From: Solicola gregarius
GTDB lineage: Bacteria > Actinomycetota > Actinomycetes > Propionibacteriales > Nocardioidaceae
Direction: 5' to 3'
Assembly: GCF_025790165.1 (NCBI RefSeq)
Contig: NZ_CP094970.1
Coordinates: 4,092,001-4,156,000, forward strand
DNA length: 64,000 bases
Under the pieces are notes generated by a model. The model was not told where the DNA came from. It did no database searches and saw nothing but the letters and a program-made list of their open reading frames with translations. Made by a program: the position numbers and the translations under genes. Shown here one piece after another: positions 54,732 to 64,000 of the stretch (positions are counted from its first letter, which is position 1; the number at the start of each line of letters is the position of its first letter).

Positions 54732-57418
54732 AGACAGCGGAGATCAAGCGCCGCTTCCTCGAGCATTTCGAGAAGCTCGGCCACACGGTCGTTCCGTCGG
54801 CCCCGCTGCCCTTCGACGACCCGAACCTGCTGTTCATCAACGCCGGCATGGTGCAGTTCGTGCCGTACCTCAGCGGTCAGCAGACGCCGCCGTGGGAGCG
54901 CGCCGTCAGCGTGCAGAAGTGCATCCGCACCCTCGACATCGAGGAGGTCGGCAAGACCTCGCGGCACGTCACGTTCTTCCAGATGAACGGAAACTTCAGC
55001 TTCGGCGACTACTTCAAGGCCGGCGCGATCGAGTACGCCTGGTCGCTGCTGACCGGCCCGATCGAGGACGGCGGCCTCGGGCTGGACCCCAACCGCTTGT
55101 GGGCGACCACGTTCGAGAACGACGACCCCAACCTGCCCAACGACGACGAGGCGACCGAGCTGTGGCGCCGTTACCTTCCGGCCGAGCGCATCCAGCGCCG
55201 GGGGATCGACGACAACTTCTGGTCGATGAGCATCGCCGGGCCGTGCGGGCCGTGCAGTGAGATCTTCTACGACCGCGGCCCGCAGTACGGCGTCGACGGC
55301 GGGCCGATCGTCGACGAGGACCGGTTCGTCGAGATCTGGAACCTCGTCTTCATGCAGTTCGACGGCGACCGCGGCCACAAGGAGCCAGGGTTCCAGGTCC
55401 TCGGTGAGCTGCCGAACAAGAACATCGACACCGGCATGGGCCTCGAGCGGGTCGCGTCGATCCTGCAGGGCGTCGACAACCTGTACGAGATCGACGAGGT
55501 CTTCCCCGTCATCGAGCGTGCGGCGGAGCTGAGCCGGCGTACGTACGGCTGGCACCATGAGGACAACGTCCGGTTCCGGATCGTCGCCGACCACGTACGC
55601 AGTGCGCTGATGCTGATGGGCGACGGCGTCACGCCGGGCAACGAGGGCCGCGGGTACGTGCTTCGCCGGCTGATCCGGCGTGCGGTGCGCTCCATGCGGT
55701 TGCTCGGGGTCGACGGGCCGACGATGCCCGAACTGCTCCCGGTGAGCATGAACTCGATGAAGGGCGCTTACCCCGAGCTGGAGGCCGACTTCGCACGCAT
55801 CTCGAAGATCGCGTACGCCGAGGAGGACGCCTTCGCGCAGACCCTCGTGAAGGGCACGGAGATCCTCGACATCGCGGTGTCGAACGCGAAGCAGGCGGGT
55901 CATACCCGGCTGGGCGGCGACGAGGCGTTCCAGCTGCACGACACGTACGGCTTCCCGATCGACCTGACCCTCGAGATGGCGTCCGAGCAGGGCCTGTCCG
56001 TCGACGAGGACGGGTTCCGGACCCTGATGGCCGAGCAGCGCCGCCGGGCCAAGGCCGACGCGGCAGCGAAGAAGGGCCAGCACGCCGACACGACGGTCTA
56101 CCGCGGCGCGCTCGAGCGGTTCGGCGAGACCGAGTGGCTCGCGTACGACCAGCTGCGCACGGAGTCGCAGGTGCAGCTGCTCATCGGCGACTCGGGCGAG
56201 GTGCCCGAGGTGGGCGAGGGCCAGGTCGCGGAGGTCGTGCTCAGCCGGACCCCGTTCTACGCGGAGTCCGGCGGCCAGAGCGCCGACGGCGGCACCATCA
56301 CCTGGGACGGCGGACGTGCCGAGGTGATCGACGTGCAACGTCCGATCACCGGCCTGGTCGCCCATCAGGTACGCGTACTCGAGGGTGCGCTTCGTTCGTC
56401 GTCGACCATCGAGGCGACGGTCGACGAACAATGGCGCCTCGGGGCGTGCCAGGCGCACTCGGCGACCCACATCATCCACGCGGCGCTGCGGCAGCACCTC
56501 GGCCCGACCGCGTTGCAGCGCGGCTCGTACAACCGACCGGGCTTCCTGCGGCTCGACTTCGGCTGGAACTCCTCGCTGAACGAGGAGGAGCTGCATCTAC
56601 TCGAGGCGACGTCCAACGACGCGTTGCGCCAGGATCTGCCGGTCACGGCCTCGACGATGCCGCTCGCTGCGGCCAAGGAGATGGGCGCGCTCGCGCTGTT
56701 CGGCGAGCGCTACCCCGACCTGGTGCGCGTCGTCGAGATCGACGGCCCCTGGTCGCGCGAGCTGTGTGGCGGTACGCATGTCGAGAGCACGTCCCAGATC
56801 GGCACCATGGTGCTGACCTCGGAGGGCTCGGTCAGCGCCGGCAGTCGCCGGGTCGAGATGGTGACCGGCCGCGAGGGCTTCGGCTACCTGGCGCGCGAGC
56901 GTGACCTCGTGCACCAGCTGTCCGAGATGCTCAAGACGCCGCGCGACGACCTGCCGGGGCGCGTACAAGACATCGTGGAGCGGCTTCGTGCCGCCGAGAA
57001 GGAGCTGGAACGGCTCAAGGTCGGTCGGCTGCTGTCGTCGGCGCCGGAGCTCGCGGCCGCCGCCAAGGACGTCGCGGGCGTCGCGTACGTCGGCCATCGC
57101 GCACCCGACGGCGCGTCTGCCGGCGACGTACGCAAGCTGGTGCTCGACGTACGCGGTCGCCTCGGCAGCGAGCGCCCGGCCGTCGTGGCGGTCGTCGGAT
57201 CGGCCAACGGGAAGCCGTCCTGCGTCGTCGCGGTCAACGACCGCGCGCGAGAGCTCGGGTTCTCGGCGAACGACCTGGTGAAGGTGGCCGCGGGGGTGCT
57301 CGGTGGGAGCGGCGGCGGCAAGGACGACATCGCGCAAGGCGGGGGAGTCGATGCGTCGAACGCGGATGCCGCGTTGACGGCGCTCGAGCAGGGCGTAGTG
57401 CAGCGCGCAGGGCGCTAG
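54728..57418 (+). CDS. alaS: Alanine-tRNA ligase
   Basis: 896 residues: class II core (NAGMVQFVPYL, FFQMNGNFSFGDYFK), tRNA-recognition domain, editing domain with HSATH (near 576) and CGGTHVESTSQIG (near 679) for zinc, and the C-terminal C-Ala/DHHA1 domain. All normal. Drives the alaS-ruvX-mltG-aroE operon. Confidence 0.98.
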   Translation: MKTAEIKRRFLEHFEKLGHTVVPSAPLPFDDPNLLFINAGMVQFVPYLSGQQTPPWERAVSVQKCIRTLDIEEVGKTSRHVTFFQMNGNFSFGDYFKAGAIEYAWSLLTGPIEDGGLGLDPNRLWATTFENDDPNLPNDDEATELWRRYLPAERIQRRGIDDNFWSMSIAGPCGPCSEIFYDRGPQYGVDGGPIVDEDRFVEIWNLVFMQFDGDRGHKEPGFQVLGELPNKNIDTGMGLERVASILQGVDNLYEIDEVFPVIERAAELSRRTYGWHHEDNVRFRIVADHVRSALMLMGDGVTPGNEGRGYVLRRLIRRAVRSMRLLGVDGPTMPELLPVSMNSMKGAYPELEADFARISKIAYAEEDAFAQTLVKGTEILDIAVSNAKQAGHTRLGGDEAFQLHDTYGFPIDLTLEMASEQGLSVDEDGFRTLMAEQRRRAKADAAAKKGQHADTTVYRGALERFGETEWLAYDQLRTESQVQLLIGDSGEVPEVGEGQVAEVVLSRTPFYAESGGQSADGGTITWDGGRAEVIDVQRPITGLVAHQVRVLEGALRSSSTIEATVDEQWRLGACQAHSATHIIHAALRQHLGPTALQRGSYNRPGFLRLDFGWNSSLNEEELHLLEATSNDALRQDLPVTASTMPLAAAKEMGALALFGERYPDLVRVVEIDGPWSRELCGGTHVESTSQIGTMVLTSEGSVSAGSRRVEMVTGREGFGYLARERDLVHQLSEMLKTPRDDLPGRVQDIVERLRAAEKELERLKVGRLLSSAPELAAAAKDVAGVAYVGHRAPDGASAGDVRKLVLDVRGRLGSERPAVVAVVGSANGKPSCVVAVNDRARELGFSANDLVKVAAGVLGGSGGGKDDIAQGGGVDASNADAALTALEQGVVQRAGR

Positions 57419-57420
57419 CG

Positions 57421-57876
57421 ATGCGGGGAGGTGCACGGCTCGGTGTCGACGTGGGCGACGCCCGGATCGGGGTTGCGGTGAGCGACCCGTCCGGGCTGCT
57501 CGCGACGCCCGTCGAGACCGTGGCGGCGGGCGAGCAGGCGATACCGCGGCTCGCCGTGCTCGCGTCCGAGTACGACGCTGTCGAGGTCGTCGTCGGCCTG
57601 CCGCGGTCACTGTCCGGAGGGCTCGGGCCGGCGGCACGTAAGGTACGTGCCTATGCTGCGCAACTCGCGGAGGCCGTCGCGCCCACCCCGGTACGTCTCG
57701 TCGACGAGAGGATGTCGACGGTGACCGCCGAGCACGCGCTGCGTACGCAAGGAAAACGGGGTAAGAGCAAGCGGGCCGTGATCGATCAGGCGGCCGCGGT
57801 CGTCATCTTGCAGTCGGCGCTCGACACCGAGCGCACCAGCGGTTCCGCACCCGGCGAGACCCTGGAGACTGCGTGA
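57421..57876 (+). CDS. ruvX: Holliday junction resolvase-like / pre-16S rRNA nuclease
   Basis: 151 residues of the RNase H-like YqgF fold. GVDVGDARIGVAVSDP, VVGLPRSLSG, DERMSTVTAE and DQAAAVVILQ carry the acidic site. In bacteria the protein trims the 5' end of pre-16S rRNA. Starts 2 nt after alaS. Confidence 0.95.
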   Translation: MRGGARLGVDVGDARIGVAVSDPSGLLATPVETVAAGEQAIPRLAVLASEYDAVEVVVGLPRSLSGGLGPAARKVRAYAAQLAEAVAPTPVRLVDERMSTVTAEHALRTQGKRGKSKRAVIDQAAAVVILQSALDTERTSGSAPGETLETA

Positions 57877-59063
57877 CCGACTACGAGCCGGAGATCGGCT
57901 GGCACACGGCCGCCGACACGGAGGCGGTGCAGGAGGGTACGACCCTGCCGCCGGACGAGGCGCCGCGACCGGCCGGGCATCGCCGCGCGCGGAAGAAGAA
58001 GCGCCGCGGGCCGGGCTGCATCCTCGCGCTCGTCATCGTCGTCGTACTCGGCGCGGTCGGCTACTGGGGCGTGCAGAAGGCCGCGTCGTTCCTCGACGAC
58101 CAGTTCGGGCCGCCGCCGGACTACTCTGGCAACGGCACCGGGACAGTTGTCGTGCATGTCGAGCAAGGTGCCGTCGGGTCCGAGATTGGGCGCACGCTGA
58201 AGGAGGAAGGGGTCGTCGCCAGTGTCGATGCCTACCTCGACGCAGCAGACGCGAATCCGGAAGCTCAGTCGATTCAGCCGGGCTATTACGAGCTCGCGCA
58301 CAAGATGTCCGCCGAGGCGGCTTTGGGTCGGCTGCTCGACGCCGACTTCCGTACGCAGGGTTCGCTGGTGATCCCCGAGGGCCTGCGCTCCGACCAGGTG
58401 GTCGCCGCCATCGTCGACGGCACCGACCTCGAGGAGGCCGACGTCGAGAAGGCGTTGAAGCAGACGAACGCGCTCGGCCTACCGGGCTACGCCGACGGCG
58501 ACCCCGAGGGCTTCCTGTACCCGGCGTCGTACGACCTGCCCGAGAAGCCGACCGCGTCGGGCGTACTCAAGACGATGGTCCAGAAGGCGAAGACGGAGCA
58601 CCGGAAGCTCGGGCTCGAGTCGAAGGCCGACAAGCTCGGGGTGAGCGCCCGCGATGCGCTGATCGCGGCAAGCCTGGTGGAGCGGGAGGCAAGCCGCGAC
58701 CAGGACCGCGCGAAGGTCGCGCGGGTCATCTACAACCGTCTCGACGAGGGCATGGCGCTGCAGCTCGACTCGACCGTGCACTACGTCGCCGAACGCAGCG
58801 GTGACGTGTTCACGACCGACGAGGAACGCGAGATCGACTCGCCGTATAACACGTACGAGAACACCGGGCTGCCGCCCGGCCCGATCGACTCGCCCGGTGC
58901 GGAGGCGATCAAGGCCGCGCTCAACCCGGCCGACGGTGACTGGACGTACTTCGTGACGGTCGACCTCGAGTCCGGGGAGACCCTGTTCGCATCGTCGCTC
59001 GACGAGCACAACAAGAACGTCGACAAGCTGCAGGAGTACTGCGAGGGCTCAGACCTGTGCTGA
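57873..59063 (+). CDS. mltG: Endolytic murein transglycosylase
   Basis: 396 residues. A cytoplasmic N-terminus of about 48 residues with a KKKRR stop-transfer, one membrane helix (about 49-68), then the YceG domain with the catalytic Glu in SLVEREASRD and the LPPGPIDSPG motif. Cuts nascent glycan strands at the inner membrane. GTG overlaps the ruvX stop. Confidence 0.95.
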   Translation: MTDYEPEIGWHTAADTEAVQEGTTLPPDEAPRPAGHRRARKKKRRGPGCILALVIVVVLGAVGYWGVQKAASFLDDQFGPPPDYSGNGTGTVVVHVEQGAVGSEIGRTLKEEGVVASVDAYLDAADANPEAQSIQPGYYELAHKMSAEAALGRLLDADFRTQGSLVIPEGLRSDQVVAAIVDGTDLEEADVEKALKQTNALGLPGYADGDPEGFLYPASYDLPEKPTASGVLKTMVQKAKTEHRKLGLESKADKLGVSARDALIAASLVEREASRDQDRAKVARVIYNRLDEGMALQLDSTVHYVAERSGDVFTTDEEREIDSPYNTYENTGLPPGPIDSPGAEAIKAALNPADGDWTYFVTVDLESGETLFASSLDEHNKNVDKLQEYCEGSDLC

Positions 59064-59869
59064 GCGGTACGTCGCGGGGCCGCTGCGCGGTGCTCGGCAA
59101 GCCGATCGCGCACTCGCTGTCGCCGGTGATGCATCGGCGGGCGTACGCCGAGCTGGGGCTCGACTGGACGTACGAGGCGGTCGAGGTCGACGAGGCAGGG
59201 CTGCCGGAGTTCCTCGACGGGCTCGACGACTCGTGGCGTGGCCTGTCGCTCACGATGCCGTTGAAGCGGGTCGCGGTCGGGCTGGTCGACGAGGTGTCGG
59301 ACGCCGTGCGCTCGGTGTCGGCGCTCAACACGATCGTGTTCGAGGGCGGCCGGCGGATCGGCGACAACACCGATATCCCGGGCATGCTGGGCGCGTTCGA
59401 GGAGCACGGCGTACGAGGCGTGCGTACGGCCGCGGTTGTCGGCGCAGGAGCGACCGCAGCGTCGGCTCTCGCCGCGTTGCGGGCCGATGGGCTGCGCTCG
59501 GCGACGCTCGTCGTACGAGAGCCCGCGCGGGCCGAGCCGCTCGCCGAGCTCGCTCGTACGTGGGGCGTCGACGTCTCGATCGCGCGGCTGGACGAACCCC
59601 TGCGCGACGCCGACCTCCTCGTCTCGACAGCCCCGTCGGCTGCCATCGAACGGCATGCCGGGCAGTGGTGTATGCGGGTGGGCGCGGTGTTCGACGTGAT
59701 CTACGACCCCTGGCCCACGGCGTTGGCGTCCGCCGCAACCGTGGCCGGCCTGCCCGTCGTATCGGGGCTCGACCTGCTCGCGCACCAGGCAGCGCTGCAG
59801 GTCGAGCTGATGACCGGCCGCACGGTGCCGGCGTCGATCCTCCGCACCGCAGTCCTCCACTCACGCTGA
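59057..59869 (+). CDS. aroE: Shikimate dehydrogenase (NADP+)
   Basis: 270 residues. Catalytic K70 in LTMPLK and D106 in NTDIPG, the shikimate-binding SLSPVMH, and NADP-binding GAGATAASA. GTG overlaps mltG by 7 nt. Often followed by aroC, aroK and aroB in actinobacteria. Here a convergent LuxR gene follows, so the rest of the pathway is elsewhere. Confidence 0.95.
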   Translation: MLSGTSRGRCAVLGKPIAHSLSPVMHRRAYAELGLDWTYEAVEVDEAGLPEFLDGLDDSWRGLSLTMPLKRVAVGLVDEVSDAVRSVSALNTIVFEGGRRIGDNTDIPGMLGAFEEHGVRGVRTAAVVGAGATAASALAALRADGLRSATLVVREPARAEPLAELARTWGVDVSIARLDEPLRDADLLVSTAPSAAIERHAGQWCMRVGAVFDVIYDPWPTALASAATVAGLPVVSGLDLLAHQAALQVELMTGRTVPASILRTAVLHSR

Positions 59870-60028
59870 GGAGAGGATCCCGGCCCGCTGAGGAGAGGAT
59901 CCCGGCCCGCTGAGGAGAGGATCCCGAGCCCGCAGCAGGGCCACAAACTCTCTCGTCACCGGGCCACAACTCTCTCCTCACCGGGCCACAACTCTCTCCT
60001 CACCGGGCCGGGATCCTCTCCTCAGCGT
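59863..60028. terminator. Modular inverted-repeat array, stop to stop
   Basis: Outer arms 59863-59887 and 60004-60028 match perfectly (25 bp). Inside the left side are two further copies of GCTGAGGAGAGGATCCCGGC (the second one base longer). On the right side are three reverse-oriented copies of related units GGTGAGGAGAGAGTTGTGGC (one with GACGAG). It spans from inside the aroE TGA to the first base of the LuxR stop triplet. Confidence 0.85.
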
Positions 60029-63021
60029 TATTCGGCTGGTTTCATACCCCGCGCATTGGCCAGCCGTGCCGCCTGTTCGCGGCTGCTCACGCCGAGCTTG
60101 TGCAGCAGGTTCGACACGTGCACGCTGGCCGTCTTCGTGCTGATGAACAGCGAGTCGGCGATCTCGCGATTGGTCCTCCCGGCAACGAGCCCGGCCAGCA
60201 CCTCGAGCTCACGTGGCGTCAGGTCGGTGTCGGCCCAGTCGTCGGCGGCGCGGCGTTGCGTCGGGGCGCCGATGTCGATGCGTCCCCACCGAGCGAGGTC
60301 GGAGATCTCGGCCAGCAGGCAGCGTGCATCGAGCTCGGAGGCGGCGGCGTGGGCACGTCGTACGGCGGCCAGCTGTTCGGCGCCCGTGCCCTTGCCGAGC
60401 ACCGTTGCCTCGGCCTCGCGCCAGCGGCAGTACGCCGTGGAGAACGGTCGACCGAGCCGCTGCCATGCCGCCGCGGCGTCGGCCCACCTCGCGGGCTCGG
60501 CTACGTCGGGAGTACACCGCGCGAGCTCCGCATCGATCGTCGCCGCCACCGCGGCTGCATCGACGGTCGGATGGGAGTCCGCGTCCAGCGGGTTCGGGAC
60601 GAGCGCCTTGATCCGCGCCGTGAGCGACTCGACGAGCTCACCGATACGCGCGTGCGCCACCTGGCTCGGCGGGGTGCGCTGGCACCGGTCGGCGAGCGCG
60701 CGAGTGGCGAGCATGACGAGCGGGCCGGCGAAGCGCTGCTCGTCGCCGTTCCGCACCAGATCGAGTCCGCCGAGCGCACTCTCGTACGCCGCGTCCTCCT
60801 CGTGCAGCCACAGCCGGAGCTCGGCGTCGATCTCGTACAGCTCGCGCTGCCACGACTCGGGCGCGCCGAACTCGGCGAGCAGCTCGTGGCACTGGTCGAG
60901 GCGAGCGCGCGCCGTGTCGAGGTCACCGCGGGCGAGCGACAGCCGGGTCGCCTGCTCCAGAACGGGGAACGCGCGTACGCCGCGCGACTGCTGGGCCAGC
61001 GCCTCCTCGAGCAGAGTTCCCGCCCGGTCGAGCCGCCCCGACCGGATCAGCGACTCGGCGGCGTTGGCGAGCATGAAGCTGCCATCCTGGCGGGCGAGTC
61101 CGACCCGGCGCATTGCGGCGTACCCCTCGACGCAGACGTCGACAGCGTCGACGTCGCGGCCCGCGACGCCGAGCACATGGGCGCAGTCGATGTAGGCCAA
61201 CGCCAGGTCGTCCGGATCTCCGATCTCGGTCGCGATCGTGACCGCCGCGCGCGAGTAGACGATGCCCGTCTCGAAGTCGCCCTGGTACGCGCGCACCGCG
61301 CCGAGCGCATTCAGGGCACGGCCCTCCTCTGCGCGCGCATCGATCTCGCGGGCGATCCGGATCGCTTCCTTGCATGCGGCGTCGGCCTCGTCGATGCGGG
61401 TCCATGCGATCGCGAGCAGACCGAGGCCGGCGTACACCCGCGCGCGTGCGGGCGACGGTGTCGTGGGCAGCAGGGTGAGCGCTTCGCGGTACGCCGCCTG
61501 CGCCTCGTCCACGAGGCCCGCATTGAAGCAGTAGGCCCCCTTGCGTTCGAGGATCGCCGACCGCCGGATCGGGTCGGGCGTCAGCGTCCCGGCCTCGTCG
61601 GCAAGGCGCACGGCGCGTGGGCCGTCGCCCGTCAGATGCGCGGCCTGGGATGCGTGGACGAGCAGCTCGACACCGTCGAGCGCCGCGCCGGCGATCATGG
61701 AGCGACCCGACGTCAGGCGTACGGCGCGCGTGTAGTGCTCGTCCGCGTCCGCGAACGCGTACACCTGCTCGGCGGCGAGTCCGGCGCGTACGGCAGTGGC
61801 GAACGCGACCTCGGGTACGTCCGCCTGCGCCCAGTGGTACGCGATCCGCCCCGCAAGCGACGGGTCGCCGGCATCGGGCATGCCCTGGAGCGCGCGGCCC
61901 GTCGAAGCGTGCAGGCTGGTTCTTCGTCCCGGGAGCAGATCGCCTTCGAGCACCTCGCGGAACGTCGGATGGGTGAAGGCGTACGTCGTACCGGTACCGG
62001 GCGCGACGATCTGGTTGTCGACGGCGGCGCGCAGCCGTGCCTCGGCGGTGTCGGGCGCGAGGGTCGCAACGGTGGCCAGTACGTCGAGGTCGAACTCCCG
62101 GCCGACCACGGCCGCGACCCCGAGCACGTCTTGCGTCGGTCCAGGGAGCCCGGTGATGCGGGCGCTCACCAGATCCCGGAGCGTTGCCGGCAGGTCGGGC
62201 GTACGCTCTCGGGCGCACGGCAGCAGCTGCTCGGTGAACAGGGGGTTGCCCGCCGACCGGTCGAAGACGAGGTCGACCAGCTCCCAGGCCGGGGCGGTGC
62301 GGTCGTCGCCGATCAGGACGGCTATCTGGTGCGCCGTGTCGTCCCGTCCGAGCCGGCCGAGGCCGAGCCGGTCGACGATCGCCAGCCGTTCCAGATCCGC
62401 AAGCCAACCACGCAACGGGTGCGCGCGCGGGAGGTCGTCGGTTCGGACCGACAGCATGACGACGACGTGCTCGTCGCTCAGGTTGCGGGCGAGGTACGCG
62501 ACCAGATCGAGCGTCGACAGATCGGCCCATTGCAGGTCTTCGATGATCCACAGCAGCGGCCGGGTAGCCGCAAGATCGCCGACCATCGACAGGATCGACT
62601 CGAACAACCTCACCTGCCCCGACGGACTCAGGGGCGCGAACGCATCGACCGGCCCACTCGGGACCTGTGCGGGTGCGAGCTGCGTGAACACCGTCGGCCA
62701 GCGGTCCGCACAGCGCCGTACGTGGTCGTCGTCGCTGTCGGCGATGAACTGCCGTAGCGCGCCGATGATCGGGACGAACGGCATCGCCTCGCCGCCGACG
62801 GGTACGCATCCACCGACGAGGAGAGTCGTGTCGACGCCGGCGGCGAAGCGGCGTAGGAGCGTGGTCTTCCCGACCCCCGCCTCTCCGAGCACGAGCTGAA
62901 CCGTCGGGGTGCCGTCTGCCGCGCGCGCGAACGCCCCGCCAAGTCGCTCCAACTCGGCGTCCCTGCCCACGATCGGCGTCGTCAACGCGTTCCCGTCGTG
63001 CATCGGTTCCGGCGGTGACAC
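60028..63021 (-). CDS. LuxR-family regulator with AAA ATPase and TPR region
   Basis: 997 residues of the LAL/MalT type. Walker A GEAGVGKTT (46-54), Walker B LLWIIEDLQWAD, a long TPR-like helical middle (about 400-830), and a C-terminal LuxR HTH (LTPRELEVLAGLVAGRTNRE, then STKTASVHVSNLLHKLGV). Such proteins integrate an inducer with ATP to activate transcription. The ligand is unknown. GTG at 63021 is chosen because GGAGG lies 5 nt upstream. Divergent from the RTX-like secreted protein across 171 bp, a plausible target. Confidence 0.93.
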   Translation of the reverse strand: MSPPEPMHDGNALTTPIVGRDAELERLGGAFARAADGTPTVQLVLGEAGVGKTTLLRRFAAGVDTTLLVGGCVPVGGEAMPFVPIIGALRQFIADSDDDHVRRCADRWPTVFTQLAPAQVPSGPVDAFAPLSPSGQVRLFESILSMVGDLAATRPLLWIIEDLQWADLSTLDLVAYLARNLSDEHVVVMLSVRTDDLPRAHPLRGWLADLERLAIVDRLGLGRLGRDDTAHQIAVLIGDDRTAPAWELVDLVFDRSAGNPLFTEQLLPCARERTPDLPATLRDLVSARITGLPGPTQDVLGVAAVVGREFDLDVLATVATLAPDTAEARLRAAVDNQIVAPGTGTTYAFTHPTFREVLEGDLLPGRRTSLHASTGRALQGMPDAGDPSLAGRIAYHWAQADVPEVAFATAVRAGLAAEQVYAFADADEHYTRAVRLTSGRSMIAGAALDGVELLVHASQAAHLTGDGPRAVRLADEAGTLTPDPIRRSAILERKGAYCFNAGLVDEAQAAYREALTLLPTTPSPARARVYAGLGLLAIAWTRIDEADAACKEAIRIAREIDARAEEGRALNALGAVRAYQGDFETGIVYSRAAVTIATEIGDPDDLALAYIDCAHVLGVAGRDVDAVDVCVEGYAAMRRVGLARQDGSFMLANAAESLIRSGRLDRAGTLLEEALAQQSRGVRAFPVLEQATRLSLARGDLDTARARLDQCHELLAEFGAPESWQRELYEIDAELRLWLHEEDAAYESALGGLDLVRNGDEQRFAGPLVMLATRALADRCQRTPPSQVAHARIGELVESLTARIKALVPNPLDADSHPTVDAAAVAATIDAELARCTPDVAEPARWADAAAAWQRLGRPFSTAYCRWREAEATVLGKGTGAEQLAAVRRAHAAASELDARCLLAEISDLARWGRIDIGAPTQRRAADDWADTDLTPRELEVLAGLVAGRTNREIADSLFISTKTASVHVSNLLHKLGVSSREQAARLANARGMKPAE

Positions 63022-63192
63022 CGGCCTCCACCATCGATGATCGACCCTCGAGGGCCATCCGTCAGCGGATTAGGCATACCCGAGGGCCGATCTGAGGTCC
63101 TCGACCGATATCGGCGCTCGGTCCGGCGCTCCTACGGTCGATGAAACGCCGGACACGAAACAGGGAAATGCCGGCGCATCGAGAGGGAGACC

Positions 63193-63960
63193 ATGTCGAG
63201 AACAACGCTCCGACGGCTCGCCGCCGTCTCGGTCGTCGCCGCGGTGGCGGCCACGACCGTATCCGCATCCATGGCGAACATCGCGCCGGGCACACCGAAG
63301 AAGGACGTCCACATCGGGTTGGACAACGACAATGCCGACAACCCGTTCATCCAGCCGCCCGGTGTCGTCGCGAAGCAGCACATGGACAACACCGACGTGC
63401 TCTTCGGTCGCGCCAAGGAGGACCTTCTGGTCGGCAAGCTCGGTGGAGACACCGAGATCGGCGGTTCGGGCGCGGACATCCTGGTCGGAGGACCGGAGGG
63501 CGGCGTCGCCCCGAACAGCGACGTCCTGCTCGGCGGACCCGGCAACGACATCAATATCTGGGCGCCCGGCGACGGCAGCGATGCGTACGTCGGCGAGGAC
63601 GGCCGCGACACGATGGTGTTCGCGCCGTTCGTGACGAAGTCGAACGGTGACCTCAAGCTCCAGTGGCACCAGGGCCGCAAGATCCCGCGCGTCGACATCG
63701 GTGACAAGCCGCAGTTCCGCTGCGAGATCGTCAAGGTGCCCAAGCGAGAGGAGCTGGGCGCGCAGTTCCTGGTCAGGTTCTTCGCGAACGACACGCTCGC
63801 CGTCACCGTCCGGCAGAAGGACGTCGAGAAGCTGCTGTGCCCCGCGGGCCAGGCAAATCGTGCGCGGGTCGCCGACCTGACCCGGAAGCACCCGGCGTTC
63901 TACACCGTCCGGCTCAACCGACTCGGTGGCACGCTCGGCGCCATCGTCGCGGCACCGTAG
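63193..63960 (+). CDS. Secreted protein with RTX-like glycine/aspartate repeats
   Basis: 255 residues. Signal peptide about 1-26. Residues about 68-130 contain GG-x-G-x-D-type nonapeptide-like units (GGSGADILVGG, LLGGPGNDINIWAPGDGSD) of the Ca2+-binding hemolysin type. The C-terminal half has a lone Cys pair (FRC and LLC) and no catalytic motif. GAGAGGGAG before the ATG. May bind calcium outside the cell. Confidence 0.8.
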   Translation: MSRTTLRRLAAVSVVAAVAATTVSASMANIAPGTPKKDVHIGLDNDNADNPFIQPPGVVAKQHMDNTDVLFGRAKEDLLVGKLGGDTEIGGSGADILVGGPEGGVAPNSDVLLGGPGNDINIWAPGDGSDAYVGEDGRDTMVFAPFVTKSNGDLKLQWHQGRKIPRVDIGDKPQFRCEIVKVPKREELGAQFLVRFFANDTLAVTVRQKDVEKLLCPAGQANRARVADLTRKHPAFYTVRLNRLGGTLGAIVAAP

Positions 63961-63973
63961 GGAGCCGGTTGCC

Positions 63974-64000
63974 ATGCAGACGTACCGATGCCAGCACTGC
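63974..64000 (+). CDS. Start of a possible further gene, cut by window edge
   Basis: ATG with GGAG 8-9 nt upstream, 13 nt after the secreted-protein stop. The nine visible codons read MQTYRCQHC, a CxxC start suggesting a small zinc protein. Too little to be sure. Confidence 0.3.

Overview
The window is high-GC actinobacterial chromosome. Supporting signs are the phosphatidylinositol-mannoside operon (pgsA, patA, pimA), a RelA/SpoT-type enzyme downstream of ruvCAB, yajC, secDF and apt, frequent GTG and TTG starts, many genes that look leaderless (a TANNNT hexamer 6 to 8 nt before the start codon), and heavy use of the CGTACG word. These traits suggest the order Propionibacteriales, perhaps Nocardioidaceae. 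The genus is inferred and cannot be settled from the window. Almost everything is chromosomal core. I see no phage, integrase, transposase, CRISPR array or replication origin.

Layout. 1-3011 (minus strand): assimilatory sulfur operon with a cysteine leader peptide, sulfite reductase, a 57-residue zinc-ribbon protein, APS/PAPS reductase and a truncated sirohydrochlorin chelatase. 3188-10487: mixed single genes (rsgA, amidase, small secreted and membrane proteins, K+ channel, pabC-like lyase, RibD-like reductase with AraC regulator) and four tRNAs. 10656-16343: thrS, HIT protein and the PIM lipid operon. 16511-19611: pdxS, a hypothetical gene, pdxT with a one-base frameshift, and yebC. 19712-24145: MerR regulator, VOC protein, secreted protein and a large acyl-CoA dehydrogenase, lying between yebC and ruvC, which are often adjacent in actinobacteria. 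24328-33444: ruvCAB, yajC-secD-secF, apt, a 31-residue membrane peptide and relA. 33543-38857: DUF349 protein (minus), MBL hydrolase, hisS, aspS. 39082-52390: a 13 kb oligopeptide ABC-transporter region with three substrate-binding lipoproteins, four permeases and three ATPases. 52435-59869: rarA, two small genes, alaS, ruvX, mltG, aroE. 60028-63960: a 997-residue LuxR-family ATPase regulator, divergent from a secreted protein with RTX-like repeats.

How it works together. The sulfur operon makes sulfide and prepares its own siroheme cofactor. Its leader peptide ends with a lone Cys codon and probably senses charged tRNA-Cys during translation. The peptide-transporter region reads as a cluster duplication: both copies share the unusual order DppC-DppA-DppB-DppD, only the first keeps DppF, and an extra binding-protein gene precedes them. 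Three promoters in this region carry the same AACCGTTAC box, 41 to 43 bp from the start of the box to the start of the -10 hexamer, so the units are probably controlled by one regulator.

Non-coding structure is the most unusual part. Three long inverted repeats (33443-33543, 47172-47269, 59863-60028) are assembled from a shared module of about 22 bp (TGASGAGAGRRTTCYGGCCC-like) and sit at gene ends, twice running exactly from stop codon to stop codon of convergent genes. Other candidates for follow-up are the leaderless 16-codon ORF coupled to ruvC, twin operator-like palindromes before ruvC, a 165-bp imperfect palindrome, and a 48-bp dispersed repeat that forms part of the N-terminus of one transporter ATPase.
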